Of a stretch of DNA of 64,000 nucleotides, positions 10,701 to 23,280 are shown piece by piece. Numbering within the stretch: position 1 is the first letter of the stretch; the number at the start of each line of letters is the position of its first letter. The notes under the pieces are model-generated. The model was given only the letters and a program-made list of their open reading frames with translations, did no database searches and had not been told where the DNA came from. A program made the translations under genes and the position numbers. The DNA comes from Alisma plantago-aquatica (Eukaryota; Streptophyta; Magnoliopsida; Alismatales; Alismataceae): positions 473,621,379 through 473,685,378 of the forward strand of contig OY856413.1 in NCBI GenBank assembly GCA_963693085.1, written 5' to 3'.

Positions 10701-13116
10701 AAAAATTAACCCCTCAAAGGGTACTACTCACCCTAATACCTTAAAGGTACAACCATTATAATTATCTTTGATTATACATCATTAACAATCATGGGATTTA
10801 ATAGTACTTACAGGGTTTAAGTCAATTAGACCTTCAAATGATCTTGAGGTACTAGACCTTCAAACGGTCTTGAGGTATTAGACCTTCAAACGGTCTTGAT
10901 CTCAAAAGCTCTAAACGGTTTGAGACCGTTTGAATAAAATATAATTATCTCCAAACGGTTTGAAACCACATGAGCAACTCATTATTAAAACCAATTGAAC
11001 TCCAAACGGTCTGATGACCGCTTGATCCCAAATGGTCTCAAGACTGTTTGGTCCAAACCACCTTGAAACCGGATGGACCAATTAGGGTTCCTTCAATCAA
11101 TCAATTGGTTTTAGGGTTTGCTCTATTGAATCACGCATTAATTGGACCATTGAAAGTACATCAAATTACAGCCCTTGGATCTCCAATCATCCATCACAAT
11201 CCTTGACCTCCAAACGGTCTTGAGACCATTTGGTCTCAAATGGTCTTGAGACCATTTGCCCTCAAACGGTCTTGAGACCGTTTGAGCCATTCAACTTAGA
11301 AATTGACTCAATCGATTTAGGGTTTCAACCATTCAATCCAATTAGGGTTAGTAATAAATAGATCACCCATCCTTGAATCCATTAAATTTAAATCAATTTG
11401 ATCCATTGGATCTCCATCATTCACATCAGCAATTAACCCAAACGGTTTTGAAGTTCAATTTACCCATTCGATTTTGAGATCCATTATCCATTCGGTTTTG
11501 AACTTAATTACCCATTCGATCTTGGGTCAATTACCCATTCGGTCTTGAAGTAAATTACCCATTCGGTCTTAAGTTCAATTACCCATTCGGTCTTGGGTTC
11601 AATTACCCATTCGGTCTTGAATTCAATTCCCCATTTGGTTTTGAAACCGAATCAACTCAATCAGTTTTGAAACCGAATTAGCTCAATCGGTTTTGAAACT
11701 AAATTAGTTCAATCGGTTTTGAAAACCGTTTGCCCATTCTTTTGTTAAGGTGTGTACTTAAGATGACATCATCATCTTCAAGATTCAAACCTTCGAAATA
11801 AATTGTGATTCTTATGATGATTTCAACAACTAATCAGAAGGAAATCGAGAAATAAGAAAGGTTCAACACATGATGAATAAATTGCAAGCAATAATGACAT
11901 TTAAGGGTTCAAGTTATATAACCCGCCTTCAAAATTGAATCCAAGCTTCAAGCTTCACGTCCTCAATGGTGAATGAAGCTTTTTCAACTGTCCAAGGTCC
12001 GTTCTCAAGTCTTTGAGTGAAATGAATGACTAAGGTTGAAGATTGAATGAAGAAAAGAAGAAATTAAGCATTGAATTTCGATTTCCACCATGAAATCCAG
12101 GTTGAAGATGACTATGGAGCTTACCTACAGGTTGGGGCACGTCCTCCTGTTTCTCCTAAGCTCCTTTGTGTATGGCCAAAGCAAGGAAAGAAAAAGGGAT
12201 TGAAAAAGCCTTTCATGTGGGTTGAAAATGGAATGTATATAAGGGAATTTCAGTGAGAGAGAAAGTGATAAATAATTCTTTCAACTGCCAAAATTGGTGC
12301 CACATACTCCCCTCCATCCCTTGAATATGAATCCATCTCCCCCACCTTGTAATTCCTCTTCATTATCCATGAATTAAAAGAAGACAAATTAAGCACCTTA
12401 ATTAATATAATAATAATATCCAAAATTGAGTGGATATTACTTTTTCTTTAACTAATGTGAGTGGGCTCTCCACTCACTTTAGATATTTCGTGGCCTTGGA
12501 CGTCCATACTTATACAAATCCAACCATCTCATTTTGGGTTGAAGGGCACTTCCATTAATATATTTATTTTTGCATTAATTTGAATTAGGGTTTCAATTAT
12601 GCTTAAATATTGATTATTTTAATATCAAGATTCTCTCTCCTCCAAAAAGATTCAAATAAGATGCCCCTATGATTTTCTTGTCTCTAATTGATACCAAGAA
12701 ACATTAAGGACTCTTTAGAAGTGGTATTTTTCATATTGAACCCTAGGTTTTGGGTAATTTGCACATTACACCAAAACTAGGTTTTAATGTACAAACATTG
12801 CTCAACAAGCTCTTTCTTGGTGCTCAGGCTGCCACAAGCCATAACTCTACATCATTTTCATTCTTATGATGCTTCAACACTTGAGGAACATTTTACCATG
12901 TAACATTTGCAAGTTAAGCCCTCAACTTGGGTAATTTGCACTTTAGTCCAAAACGGGCAAAACATTGTTTTCAACATTATTCAAAAAGGACTAAAATTGA
13001 AACATAAGTTCCTCTTGGGCCTTAATTACTTTTCAAAATATAAGACCAAGCATATAATTAACTTTATTAAGCAAAACCTCTAGGGTTAAAGCATAACCCA
13101 GGTCACGGATGTTACA
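7707..13116 (-). repeat. LTR copy 2 (complete, about 5.4 kb)
   Basis: The terminal dinucleotides are TG (7707) and CA (13116) on the plus strand. It is the only uninterrupted complete LTR in the window and serves as 5' LTR of unit 1 and 3' LTR of unit 2. A 61-codon plus-strand frame at 12071-12256 also survives in LTR 3 (26123-26308) but is stopped in LTR 1, so I treat it as chance. A direct TATATAAG motif follows that frame. Confidence 0.92.
8538..11745. repeat. Tandem-repeat block of LTR 2
   Basis: In order: 36-bp minisatellite (8538-8900), 57-bp minisatellite (9174-9540), TTAGGGTTT-rich units (10071-10470), AACGG inverted repeats (10820-11300) and CGGTCTTG/CGGTTTTGAAACCG units (11430-11745). 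Order and spacing match LTR 1. Unit counts differ, most clearly in the inverted-repeat array, which has lost units near 11000 and gained them near 11220. Confidence 0.85.
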
Positions 13117-14756
13117 AGTTATAAACCCCTAACAAGGATTTTGTCCCTGAAATCCCAGGTAAAGGAAAATAGATATTTTTCATTCATCATATCATCAAGT
13201 CTCCACATAACATCTTAATGTCATGGAGATGCCATAGAACTTTGATCAACACAAAGTCCTTCCATACAGGGTTATCATAGAACTTGTCACACAGGACACA
13301 TACTCTACTGTTTCTTTTCATTATTGACTGTAGAGTCAACTCTGTGTTAGGTAACACTTTTCCTAGTTAGAGATACATTATACATACCTAATTTAATTTA
13401 GCATTTCACTTTCAAGATAAGTACAGTGTTACATTTTGTCACCCACTTGTGACTACAAGTCTCTTCATAAATCTGGTGTGTCATCTACACTATTGATACA
13501 ACACTAAATTTTCTTACTGCTTGTACCAACTATCTTATTAGTTGTACATATTCTTTTCATAAGGGAAGGTTACCTATCAATTAAGAACTTATCTTAAACA
13601 TATCTTAAAGAATTCTTTTTTAGCTTGATAAGCTTTTCCCATAATGATTTTACAATTGTTTCTTTGACTCATACATCTTTGCTGATGCCATGTTTATGCG
13701 GGGCATAAACCCCTAACATATGGTATTCATACTACAGTATGTAACTGGAAAAATTTCAAAGTTGGCCCTTCTAGGTAACCAAACATTACTTCTTATGAGG
13801 AGTCATGTTCCCATTTTCTCATATCATGATAAGTTCTTGGATACTAGGATTCTTTACCTTGGTATCCATTATATGTGCCAAAAACACATCACATCATCAT
13901 CATGATTACTAAATTTGGGTATTCAAATCCTCAGTCCATCATTGAACATTGTTACCTCTCATCAGGTAACTGTTACCTCTAGGTCCTCAGACCAAGGTAT
14001 ACATTATACTATACATCTTCTTTTGTTTATAAATTGATTTATGATTTAACTCAGATCCCTTCGTATATCAATTAGAATGTGGTATAAATATCCATGCCAC
14101 ATCTTCTACCTTATTATGCTCTTTAGATTGTCTCAAAATGACTACTTGATTAGAGTAATCAGAAATATAGCAATCTAAGAGTGGCATACTTACCTTATCT
14201 TCAATAGATGAATACATGGCCAGGGTATTCAAGAACTAAAATTAGGTAGTATGTATTGGTTTTTATATTATGTTTCATCTCTTTAAGTTTTACTACTTTG
14301 TATCTTAAATTTTCTCTAGGTGTTTCTTCTATATCTCTTCCTTTTTTTATATGAAGAGAGAAATTGCAAAACATACAAGAGAATATTGGACTGAATATAA
14401 GTTCTCATCCTTCTTAGATCTTCCTCATGTCCTCATAATATTAATTAAAGGGAGCTCAACAACAAAGACCTTTCTTTTAATTAGTAGGCAGAGAGTAGAA
14501 AAAGAAAGATGATTCAGAATGAAAAGTTCTATATTGACATATTACCTCTTACGAGTTATCTAGTATCTTATCTAACTCAATACATGGAGTCAGTTGTCAT
14601 CTGCTATTGCCTTTGTCCTCTACTACCAGAGGTAGATGGACCAAACTGTGACACTTATCTTTGTCCTCGGCCTTCTGCTTCACTAACCTGGGGTCCTTGT
14701 GGATTTTGCAGATTATGCCTTGACTATTGGGTCACCACATTATTTCTTCTTGGACA

Positions 14757-15701
14757 CTACTGCCTAAAATGTCCTATCCATCCACATTTATGGCAAGTTC
14801 GGCCCTCACTTGATGACCACTGCATTGGTGTACTATATTGTGGTTGAACTGGTGTTACTGAAAACTTTGGTTGTTTAGTACCACTAACCCACTGTTCCTG
14901 TGACTGTGTAGACCTCCTTTTGAGGTTTTCCTCATGTTTCTTTGTTACAGACCTTTCTATCCTCCGAATTGACTCCAAAAATGTGGCAAATTTCTCTCTA
15001 CTTTCTAATGCAGCTGCTGAGATAATCACCTCATCATTCAGTCCATTCTCTAAATGTCGAATCTTCTCCTGCTCAGTAGCAGCCATTTGAGGACAAAATC
15101 GTAAAAGTTCCATAAACCTAGCCTCATATTCATTTATTGACATGGTTCCCTGCCAAACCTTCTCAAACTGTGAGATCTTTTTGTCTAAGTATGTTCTTGG
15201 AAAATACTTATTGATGAATTCCTGACAAATTTCCTCCCAACCAACCTCTTAATCATTCCTTTTTACTTCTTCTATGGCCCACCAATGGCCAACACTACCC
15301 TTCAAAAGATATACAACATGTTTGACTTTGTCAACATCTGGAATACTAAGGATCTTAAAAGCCTTTTCTAACTCAGTGAGTCATAGATCAGCATCTGCTG
15401 GGTCAGTTGTCCCAGCATATTCTATAGCTCCTATACGACATAGTCGTTCAAAAGTCTTACCAGACCCATGTCCCTCATTGGGAGTTGGTGCCCTAGGTGC
15501 TGGTGCGGGCATCCGGTCTGCCATATACCTCATTGTGGTCATGAATTCCCTAAATAGAGCATGAATATTTGGGTTTTCTATCATAGCTTCATCAAAATGG
15601 GGATTCTCAGGCACTGATTCCTCTCTTGCCTGATCCCTTGCACCTCCTACTGGTGCAGCAACATTGCTTTCAGCAACGTGATCCTCGTGTTCTCCAGACA
15701 T
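14757..15701 (-). pseudogene. gag: Degenerate Ty3/gypsy Gag, copy 2
   Basis: This is the same Gag as 6743-7573, starting at 15701, with four extra residues (ESNV) after HVA. Two nonsense changes interrupt it: TGG to TGA near 15380 within the DLWLTELEK segment, and GAA to TAA near 15250 in the NDEEVG segment. Downstream it stays open further than copy 1 and reaches a zinc knuckle of pattern CX2CX4HX4C (CHKCGWIGH), interrupted by a stop just before the last Cys near 14760. Zinc knuckles bind element RNA. Lesions differ from those of copy 1, so the copies decayed independently. Confidence 0.88.
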
Positions 15702-15817
15702 CTTTAAGCTATCTCCCTTCTTCTGTATAAGCAGAAGTCACTATAAGATATACTGGAGGACACTAGAACAGACTCAACACCTTAGTCCTATGTCTCTGTA
15801 GACTCAGCGAACCTAGA

Positions 15818-15829
15818 GCTCTGATACCA
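15818..15829 (-). other. Primer-binding site (initiator-Met tRNA), unit 2
   Basis: The plus strand reads GCTCTGATACCA, the exact complement of the canonical plant site TGGTATCAGAGC, five bases from the TG start of LTR 3. Confidence 0.92.
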
Positions 15830-17005
15830 CTAATTGAAGCACATCGTTCGAAGAAATCATCATTAACTAAGCAGAAGCAATAATTAACAGCGGATTAACA
15901 AAAATCACTAAAAACTAAAAGCTTTTGCAAAGAGATCCAATTCTAGGAATCTCTTAACAACAAGAACCAAAGTATTACATATACATTTTGGTCCACAAGT
16001 ACATACCATGTACCATATCTTCTCGAGGATTACATACATCAATTGCTCTATTAAGTCTACACATGAGCAACACAAAACCTCGAGGCATTCAAGCCAATAT
16101 CTCAGATCAATTATAAAAATACTAAGTACTGACACTTAGGACCTGAGAGTACAGAGACAACACATATGACTCATATCTATAAGACATGACAGTCAGTATC
16201 TCCACCTGAGATGTTACTACTGTCCCTGATGTTGTTGTCCTTTTCCTACTGTGTGATTTCTACCTCTTCGTTCGCGTCCACCTAAAAATGTTGGATCCCA
16301 CGAGGGTGAGACAATTGAAATTGTCCCAGTGAGAGATATAAATCTCCGCCAGAAACATTATTATTGCAGATAAACATTATAAAACTGAGCAGAGGATAAG
16401 CAGTTTAGAACATTCTCATATTTTAAAGTATTGCAATCTATGACAGAGTAGTAAATCATTTATTCACTTTATAAGGAATATGAAGAACATGTGTATCATT
16501 TATCCATCTTATTATATCAACATCTCAAGCTTATCTTGAGATACTCATTATCATGGGATGTCATCCATGAATCATTCTCATTTCTATCTGTTGACCTTAG
16601 CCAATCTGTTAGCCAGATATTGAATTGTACCAGTTCTGTGAGTATACATCATCATATTCTGTCCAGGCATTGGACTATGCCAATCCTATGCAAACATTCC
16701 AGGCATTGGACTATACCAATCATGTGCAAACATTCCAGGCATTGGACTATGCCAATCCTATGCAAACATTCTAGGCATTGGACTATACCAATCATGTGCA
16801 ATTATTCCAGGTATTGGGTTATGACCAATCTTGTGAAATTATTCCAGGTATTGGGTTATGACCAATCATGTGCAATTATTCTAGGTATTGGGTTATTACC
16901 AATCATGTGCAATTATTCTAGGTATTGGGTTATGAGAAATCATGTGCAATTATTCCAGGTATTGGGTTATTACCAATCCTGTGTAATTATTCCAGGTATT
17001 GGGTT

Positions 17006-17400
17006 CACTAGTACATAAATGACCTTTAGTGTCGGTTATTTAAGGCCCTTTAGTGTCAGTTTCTAAGCGACACCTATGTGGGTGCCGCTAAAAGCCCAAC
17101 CTATACTCGTCGGTTCTCAAACCGATGCCACAACCCTTCGCGCGCCACCGAAAACGCGCTGAAAACGCACCAGCAGGGGGTATAGGCGTCGGTTATCCTC
17201 TTCGTAACCGACACTGAATCACCTGCTTACACGGCTATATCGTTGGTTTTATACAAATATCCGAAACATATTGCCACGGCCGTGATGGCCAGCACGGTCG
17301 TGGTGTCTGGCGTCATTAGGAAAATCGACGTCGGTACTAGTATGGAAACCGACATTGTAACTGTATGTCGTCGGTTTTATACAAATAACCGACGCCTATG
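17006..17400. repeat. CACTA left terminal and subterminal repeats
   Basis: Terminal CACTAGTACA is followed by several copies, in both orientations, of GTGTCGGTT, CGTCGGTT and ACCGACG. Arrays of this kind in En/Spm elements are bound by the TNPA-type protein; that role here is by analogy. Confidence 0.8.
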
Positions 17401-18059
17401 ATTTGATTTTTTTTTGCTATCAGTCTGTAGACCTACTGTGGCTGGTCGCAGGATGAGAAACCTGCAGTTCAGTTATGAACTGCAGGTTTTACGACATCCA
17501 TTGATATCAGCCAACAACAAGCCACAAACCTGCAAAATTAACATGATGGACAAATTATTATATATGTGATTCACACTCATGTATAAGAAAATTTAATTTC
17601 ATATTATTTTTTCATCACACGCATGTAGAAACCAGTAGCAACCTGCAGTTCCATTTATTTCATCTCTTTTCACATTCAGACACATGTAGAAACATTCATG
17701 TATTGATGATTTTCACACACATATGACAATTCATAAAAATTCATTCACATTCACACAAAATTAATTATGAGAACAAAGTTATTATTTATTCATCATCATC
17801 ATTGTCATCATTGTCATCAAATTCATATTGAAAAATTCCCACTCTTTGCAGGGATTTTGCCCAATCTTCTCTTACAACATCTAATTCATCTCTCGTATAG
17901 GGAGCATGTACATCGAAACGCTTTGCACCTGTGTTGAAGTCCTCAGTTTTAAAGACCTACAAAGAGAATGACGTACATACATAATTATAATAATATATAA
18001 TAATATTCATATATTTCCTATTATCTAACGAGACTATGTATAATATTTGTTGTATGTTA

Positions 18060-21000
18060 TCAATTTCCAATACGGCATGTTTGATGATTAGGTCCATAAA
18101 TCACATCACATAGTAGGCACATGCCCAACCATTGTCTTGTGTAGCACACTATAAATTGAAACATAAAAAATATTCAAAAATACAAATAAGCACAGTTCAC
18201 ATAAATAATATATACATTTGAGTCAGGAAATTACTTTCACATTCTCCCAAGTGAGTGTCAGTTTTTTTTTTCCTGGGGACCTTTCCTCCAGCTTTTTTGT
18301 ACTCTTGTAAAGCCCTATATATGTTAATGTAACATATTAAATTGCATAATTAAATAGTAATGCAGTAACATATGTTAACAGATATAAAAACATAAAATAT
18401 TTCTCACGAGAATAATGACCTTTTAATTGCATGTCCATATAATACATCCAACTCACTCCCCGCAGGATCTAGATAATAGACGGTGAATGTTTTGGGGACA
18501 ATAACTAATAACTCCCAATGCTTGTCACTATAGGTAAGAAAGTATAAAATTAATAACTCAATATCCGTAATAAAAATGTAATTTGCTTAAGTCCAAATTA
18601 CAAGCAAAGTAAACTTACTCGACATTGAATGGAGCTATTATCACTGTCTTATTATTTTTACCAAAATATTCAAAAGCATCACAATAGTATGAAGTAACTG
18701 GAGAAGGGTCTGTAACTACAAGACTAATCAAAGATGGAACCAAAAATCCCACATGGGAAAACCCAAAATCTGTACATGTCGTGTATAAGTGGCTGCAAAA
18801 TATGTATTATGTATGCATTAATATATAAGAAACCAGATTGCCGTATATAAAACAAGGTATATGGATGTATAAACCAGATTGCCGTATGCATTAATTAATC
18901 TCACCATATCCACAACTCTATCATAGATGTGTTCAGCCATTCATACTTAAAAAAACTCCAAAACATCTTGTATAAATATGTTGTTTTTGAATGTTTGACC
19001 TGCATTAATACGTATCCAGAACTTCTATTACGTATGCATTAATACGTATGTTAAACTTGTATAAATAGATTAATTGTTATCGTATGATTTACCTACAACA
19101 TTCTCCAGAATAGTAACATTTATAGGGCAACTTAGATTATGTTCGTCGATCCATACTGCCACACTCCTACAATTAGGACCTATCGAGTTGTGTAGGTCCC
19201 CTGGAAGCCACCTTGGTAGTCGAGGAGGTGGAGGCCGAGATGTAGCGGGTCTCGTCTTTTTGACATATATATATAATTTCATATCAATTGACTCGTATAT
19301 ATATACACACTAACAAAGTAAAGTAATGAAAATTTATCATAAAATATCAGTATAGAGGACATCCGCTTCGGGCCACAGTATCACTCCGCCTACTGCCTCA
19401 CCAAGTGTTTCAGCATCTGGGTGTGCATGAGGCAATGCAAGATCCGTCCAGCCAGTGAGTATACGTATGGGGCTCACATGTACCATGCCATCTAGTACTG
19501 GACTCCCATGAAACATGCACCCTTTAAGGGGTGGGTAAGCTGATGCATCTGCAACGATATATCCTTCACTTTGTAGTCAGCATGGCTTCAACCCCTAAAA
19601 TTTACGTAATTAAAGAATGTTATATGTATATATACACAAACATATCATCTTAAATAGACTAACTATTATATATGCCATAAAAATACTTACAGAGGACGTG
19701 CTAGGTGGGTCTATAGGATTACTCCCAACCTTTGCAGTACGAGGAGTAGAAGAAGAGAGGTTCGCCACGGGTACTGTCTGACTGGCAGTCTGAGGCGTCT
19801 GCTGCCACTTGTGAAATGCTTCCTGGAGTCTTTTTTCAATTAAGGAATCTACCTATACATGGATAAAAGAAATGCTAGTTGCTGATTATTGAATTCCCTT
19901 TCGCATAACGTTCTAAAATGTCAATAAATTACCTCAGCTTGTGAAAGTCCCGCTTTTGGGACAGGTTTACGTTGGGATGGCCCAAAGAACGATTTGATGT
20001 GCACACCAGCGCCTGCACCCCTTACACGTCCAGGATGCTCTGGGTTACCCAGATCAACTATCAGTTCATCCCTTGTGCCCTGAGGGATGAACTCGCCTTC
20101 CTTCCTCTGCTCGTGCAGCTCCCACTAAGCACCATCAACAAAAATTCATAAGTAAACATAACAATAACCAATATCGATAGATTGCTCTAAGAGTTTGATT
20201 TTTACCATTTTTGCAGCCGCCTCAGCGGTTGCGAGCTTCGGTATCTCTCCCTTCTTGTTTTGCCTCCCAGCTATCCACATAACATAACGAGGCAGAGGTG
20301 TGGGAGCAGCAGTAGAGGACTCTGCAGTCTCCTGAGTAGCAATAGGAAACTCAACCTGTAGTCTTTGGTGAACGCCTGCATATCCTCTTGGACCCATTGT
20401 GTGGTCATGCACATTCAGTGCACGCCTTGCTCGTTGAGCATCGCTCTTAGCCTAGTTAGTTAGCACGTTGATTTGGTTAGTAACACTAAAGGTTAATCTT
20501 CAATAGGTGAATACATAAAAACGTATATTAATTAAATTGGGAGTGGTGGCGCTTAATACCTTGAATTCATCTGTTTTTCTTTGGGTAACAAACTCCTCCC
20601 AGTCTTTGGGGTCCAAGTAGTTCCATTGTTGTGTGGCTTCCTTCTCCCTATATTTATTTTTCAAAGAGAATACAAACAAAAATTATTAGTGTAAAGTAGT
20701 TAGTGAAATACTGATCAATGTCTAGAATTGGAATCTATCAAGAACCTATTCTCAGCATCGCGTATGTAATCTCGGGTGAGATTGGTCTTATAGTTCCTTA
20801 GGACCCTCCCACAACATTGCATCACACATTTACGATGCAGCTTTTCATCCAGATCTCAATGTCTAGAATTGGAATCTATCAAGAACCTATTCTCAACATC
20901 GCGTATGTAATCTCGGGTGAGATTGGTCTTATAGTTCCTTAGGACCCTCCCACAACATTGCATCACACATTTACGATGCAGCTTTTCATCCAGATCAAAT

Positions 21001-21510
21001 ATGCTCTGCAAATTAAATAGAATATTGTTATTAACTAGTATCCTAAAAATTAGTAATCTACACAAATAGAATTACAAATAATAATAACTCATGCATAGTT
21101 CCTTCCATATGTGGTCTTTCTTCTCCTTAGGAACTCTATGCCATGATTCTAGGATAACACTGCAATGGCTACGAGTAAGAACCCCAAGAAATGAAACAAA
21201 TGAGTTGTGGTTCACTCCATATGGATTTCCTGCCTGATCGAAATCCACAGCCAATTTGGGTCCATTGGCCCTTTGCTGTATTAACTTGTTCATCATTGTG
21301 ATGCCCCTCACTTTCTCAATTTTCTTTTGCTGCTCATCAAGTGTTGTAATTTCTTCAGGGGGTACATCACCAACCTAAAATTTGATAAAAAAACACACTT
21401 ACATAATATAATTATAAATGAACATATAGGGATATATTCTTAAAACTTACAGGCGGTGCAAGCACGTCCTCACCCTCATGGTGATCATCAGCACGGTCCT
21501 GATCAGCCAT
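18060..21510 (-). pseudogene. CACTA-borne gene: Ptta/En/Spm-type protein with C-terminal Ulp1-like cysteine protease domain
   Basis: A likely multi-exon minus-strand gene starts with MADQDRADD at 21510. Supported exons: 21451-21510; about 21080-21374 (IEKVRGITMMNKL, FVSFLGVLTR, SWHRVPKEKK); 20887-21005 (a duplicate lies at 20746-20864); 20560-20647; 20206-20451; 19933-20124 (GNPEHPGRVRGAG); 19691-19853. These match the plant Transposase_24 pattern. About 19345-19596 (ILTGWTDLALPHAH, ILWPEADVL) resembles the segment usually following it. Then 18635 leftwards gives APFNVDDKHWELLVIV and YYLDP across a clean intron, and 18060-18150 gives CATQDNGWACAYYVM: the His, Asp, Gln and Cys of a C48 (Ulp1) protease. 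Decay: TGA near 19575, a frameshift in an A10 run near 18262, a TGA just after the Cys motif, and a donor out of phase near 21080. Confidence 0.75.
20716..20999. repeat. 141-bp tandem duplication of an exon in the CACTA gene
   Basis: CAATGTCTAGAATTGG begins at 20716 and again at 20857, and the following 141 bp are almost identical (one clear difference, CAGCATCGCG versus CAACATCGCG). The unit covers most of the exon encoding DLDEKLHRKC to IRDVENR plus the start of the following intron. It looks recent. The length is 47 codons, but read-through meets a stop at the junction, so only splicing out one copy would keep the frame. Confidence 0.93.
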
Positions 21511-22074
21511 CTGATACACATATTAATACTTACATTTCAACAATTCATTACATTTGCAACATTATATACAAGTTCTAGCTTTATCACTCATACTCGTCAC
21601 ATTTTCAACATCATAAGAATTACATAATTCAGTAATCCATCAACACAACCCTAAATAGGGAATATTGCCACCTCACACTGGTCCTTATGTATATATCATA
21701 TTCAATTTCAGTAAGACTCAACAAACACTTGTATAATTCATTCTAATACAATCCTCAAACCCTAATTATGTGAATCAAATAATGTTTAAATCTTCTCATT
21801 AGTTTTAAAACATAATGATTAGATTACCATAATTAATCAAGCTTTAAACAATGTAATAATGCATTCATCAACTTGATGAATCTACATATCAAAACTTTTG
21901 AGTGGTTGAAGTAGTGAAGATGTAGCTTAAAACTACCTAGAATTCTAAAACTTGAAGAACTTGTAGTGCAATATCCCGCCCCCAAATCCCCCACATTAAC
22001 CCTGAATTGATATGTGAGTATGTTGTAAACGTGAGTAATATTGTGTAGAACAAAATGTAGTTTGTCATAGAACA

Positions 22075-22470
22075 ATGCAGGTTAGGGGAAAACCTGATAA
22101 TGGGCATGCAGGAGGGCTGGTCCTGCTTCAACTGGAGGCCCCTCTAGCAGCTCGAAGAGGCGGCACCCCTGCTGGCTGCTTCAAGCGGCGACGTTGCTGG
22201 CTCCGTGCGACGGCGCTGCTCCGTGCAGGCGGCAATGCTGCTCCGTGTGGGTGGCGTTGCTGCTCCTTGCCGGCGATGTTGCTGCGGGCGGCAGGCAGTG
22301 CTGCTCCGTGCGGGCGATCGGTCGGTGTTGTTGCTCTGGTCGTGTGGGCGGCGCTGCTGCTCTGGATGGGCAGCGGCTGGCGGAAGCAGAGGTGGCGAGT
22401 GGCGGCGGTGTCGGAGAAGCAAAGGCAGAGAGAGGAGCAAAGGAAATCATCGGAGCAAAAAACCCTGATC
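22075..22470. other. GC-rich, CpG-rich 5' leader of the CACTA element
   Basis: A block of about 390 bp is very rich in G+C and CpG, with reiterated GCTGCTCCGTGCGG motifs, in otherwise AT-rich DNA. It sits between the element's 5' terminus and the start codon at 21510. Open frames on both strands reflect composition. Its place matches the GC-rich downstream control region of maize Spm, a methylation target; that comparison is inference. Confidence 0.65.
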
Positions 22471-22529
22471 AGTGGGAAATGAATGAAACAGAAGCGGAAG
22501 AGTCTGCCTCGCGTTGTTAAGTTAACTAT

Positions 22530-22982
22530 GGGTGTCGGTTATGAAAGAAACCGACAATACAAACTTTAAGTGTCGATTTTCAACAAAATACCGACACTAA
22601 AGGGAGGCGAAAATTTTCGCGGTTATTCGCGTGAAAAAACAATGGCGTCAGTTATTGTCACAAAACCGACGATAAAATGTGAGCAAATTTCTGTCTCGCA
22701 GAAAACCTTTCGTCGTCGGTTTATGTTTTAAAACCCGACGATGTATGTCAATTTTTGGAGGTATTTTTTTTCGCTAGAAATTTTGGTTTTGGTGGTTACT
22801 TTTAGGTGTCGGTGTCTTATTAAGAAACCGACACTAAAATAAAAGCGGTACCCGTGTCTGATCGCCCTTCTGAGATTGATGTCAGTTTATTTTACAAACC
22901 GACACTGTATGTTTTAGGTGTCGGTGTATTATTACAACCGACACCATTAAAAGTGATGTTATAAGCCATTTCTGTACTAGTG
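22530..22982. repeat. CACTA right subterminal repeats (element 5' end)
   Basis: About ten GTGTCGGTTT-like motifs in both orientations occur between 22530 and 22940, followed by the terminal TGTACTAGTG. The density is higher than at the opposite end. They probably bind an element-encoded TNPA-like protein. Confidence 0.8.
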
Positions 22983-23280
22983 GTTATGACCAATCCTATG
23001 CAAACATCACTGCATACCACATCACCTTTACTAGGTATTAAACCTTGGCCAAGCAATCATACGTATTCACATCCTTTATGTAATTCAATTATTCCTCATA
23101 TCTCCCTTAAGCTTATTCAAAACACTATAGCCGTTATTTGGCTATAAACATGAAGCATGTATGACCAAGATTTCATTATTATTATTGTATCCATTAGTTG
23201 TTATTATTATTATGTTACTAAGTTTCCATTGTTTATAATCATTTCTTTCATGAGACTTTATAACATCTTGTTACCTTTCA

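Larger units (their letters stand above)
13117..15834 (-). mobile_element. Internal region, unit 2 of the array
   Basis: This 2.7-kb copy is nearly identical to 5007-7706. It has PBS at 15818-15829, gag from 15701 leftwards and a non-coding 3' part from about 14500 to 13117. The differences from unit 1 are scattered substitutions and small indels, including a 12-base insertion near the gag N-terminus. Confidence 0.87.
17006..22982 (-). mobile_element. CACTA (En/Spm-type) transposon
   Basis: The element starts CACTAGTACATAAATG and ends CATTTCTGTACTAGTG, giving terminal inverted repeats CACTAGTACA-AAATG. It is flanked on both sides by GTT (17003-17005, 22983-22985), the 3-bp duplication typical of CACTA elements, and removing it restores LTR continuity. 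Both ends carry GTGTCGGTTT/AAACCGACAC subterminal repeats. The single recognisable gene runs on the minus strand, so the element's 5' end is at 22982. No TNP2/Transposase_21 coding sequence was seen, so mobilisation would need a transposase in trans. Confidence 0.95.

Noticed and set aside
12071..12256. 61-codon plus-strand frame conserved in LTR 2 and LTR 3
   Set aside because: It runs opposite to the element, is stopped in LTR 1, and its apparent conservation only reflects LTR identity.
22144..22520. Several overlapping long frames on both strands in the CACTA leader
   Set aside because: All arise from CpG-rich, stop-poor composition with GCTGCTCC reiterations; none fits the upstream end of the spliced gene model.
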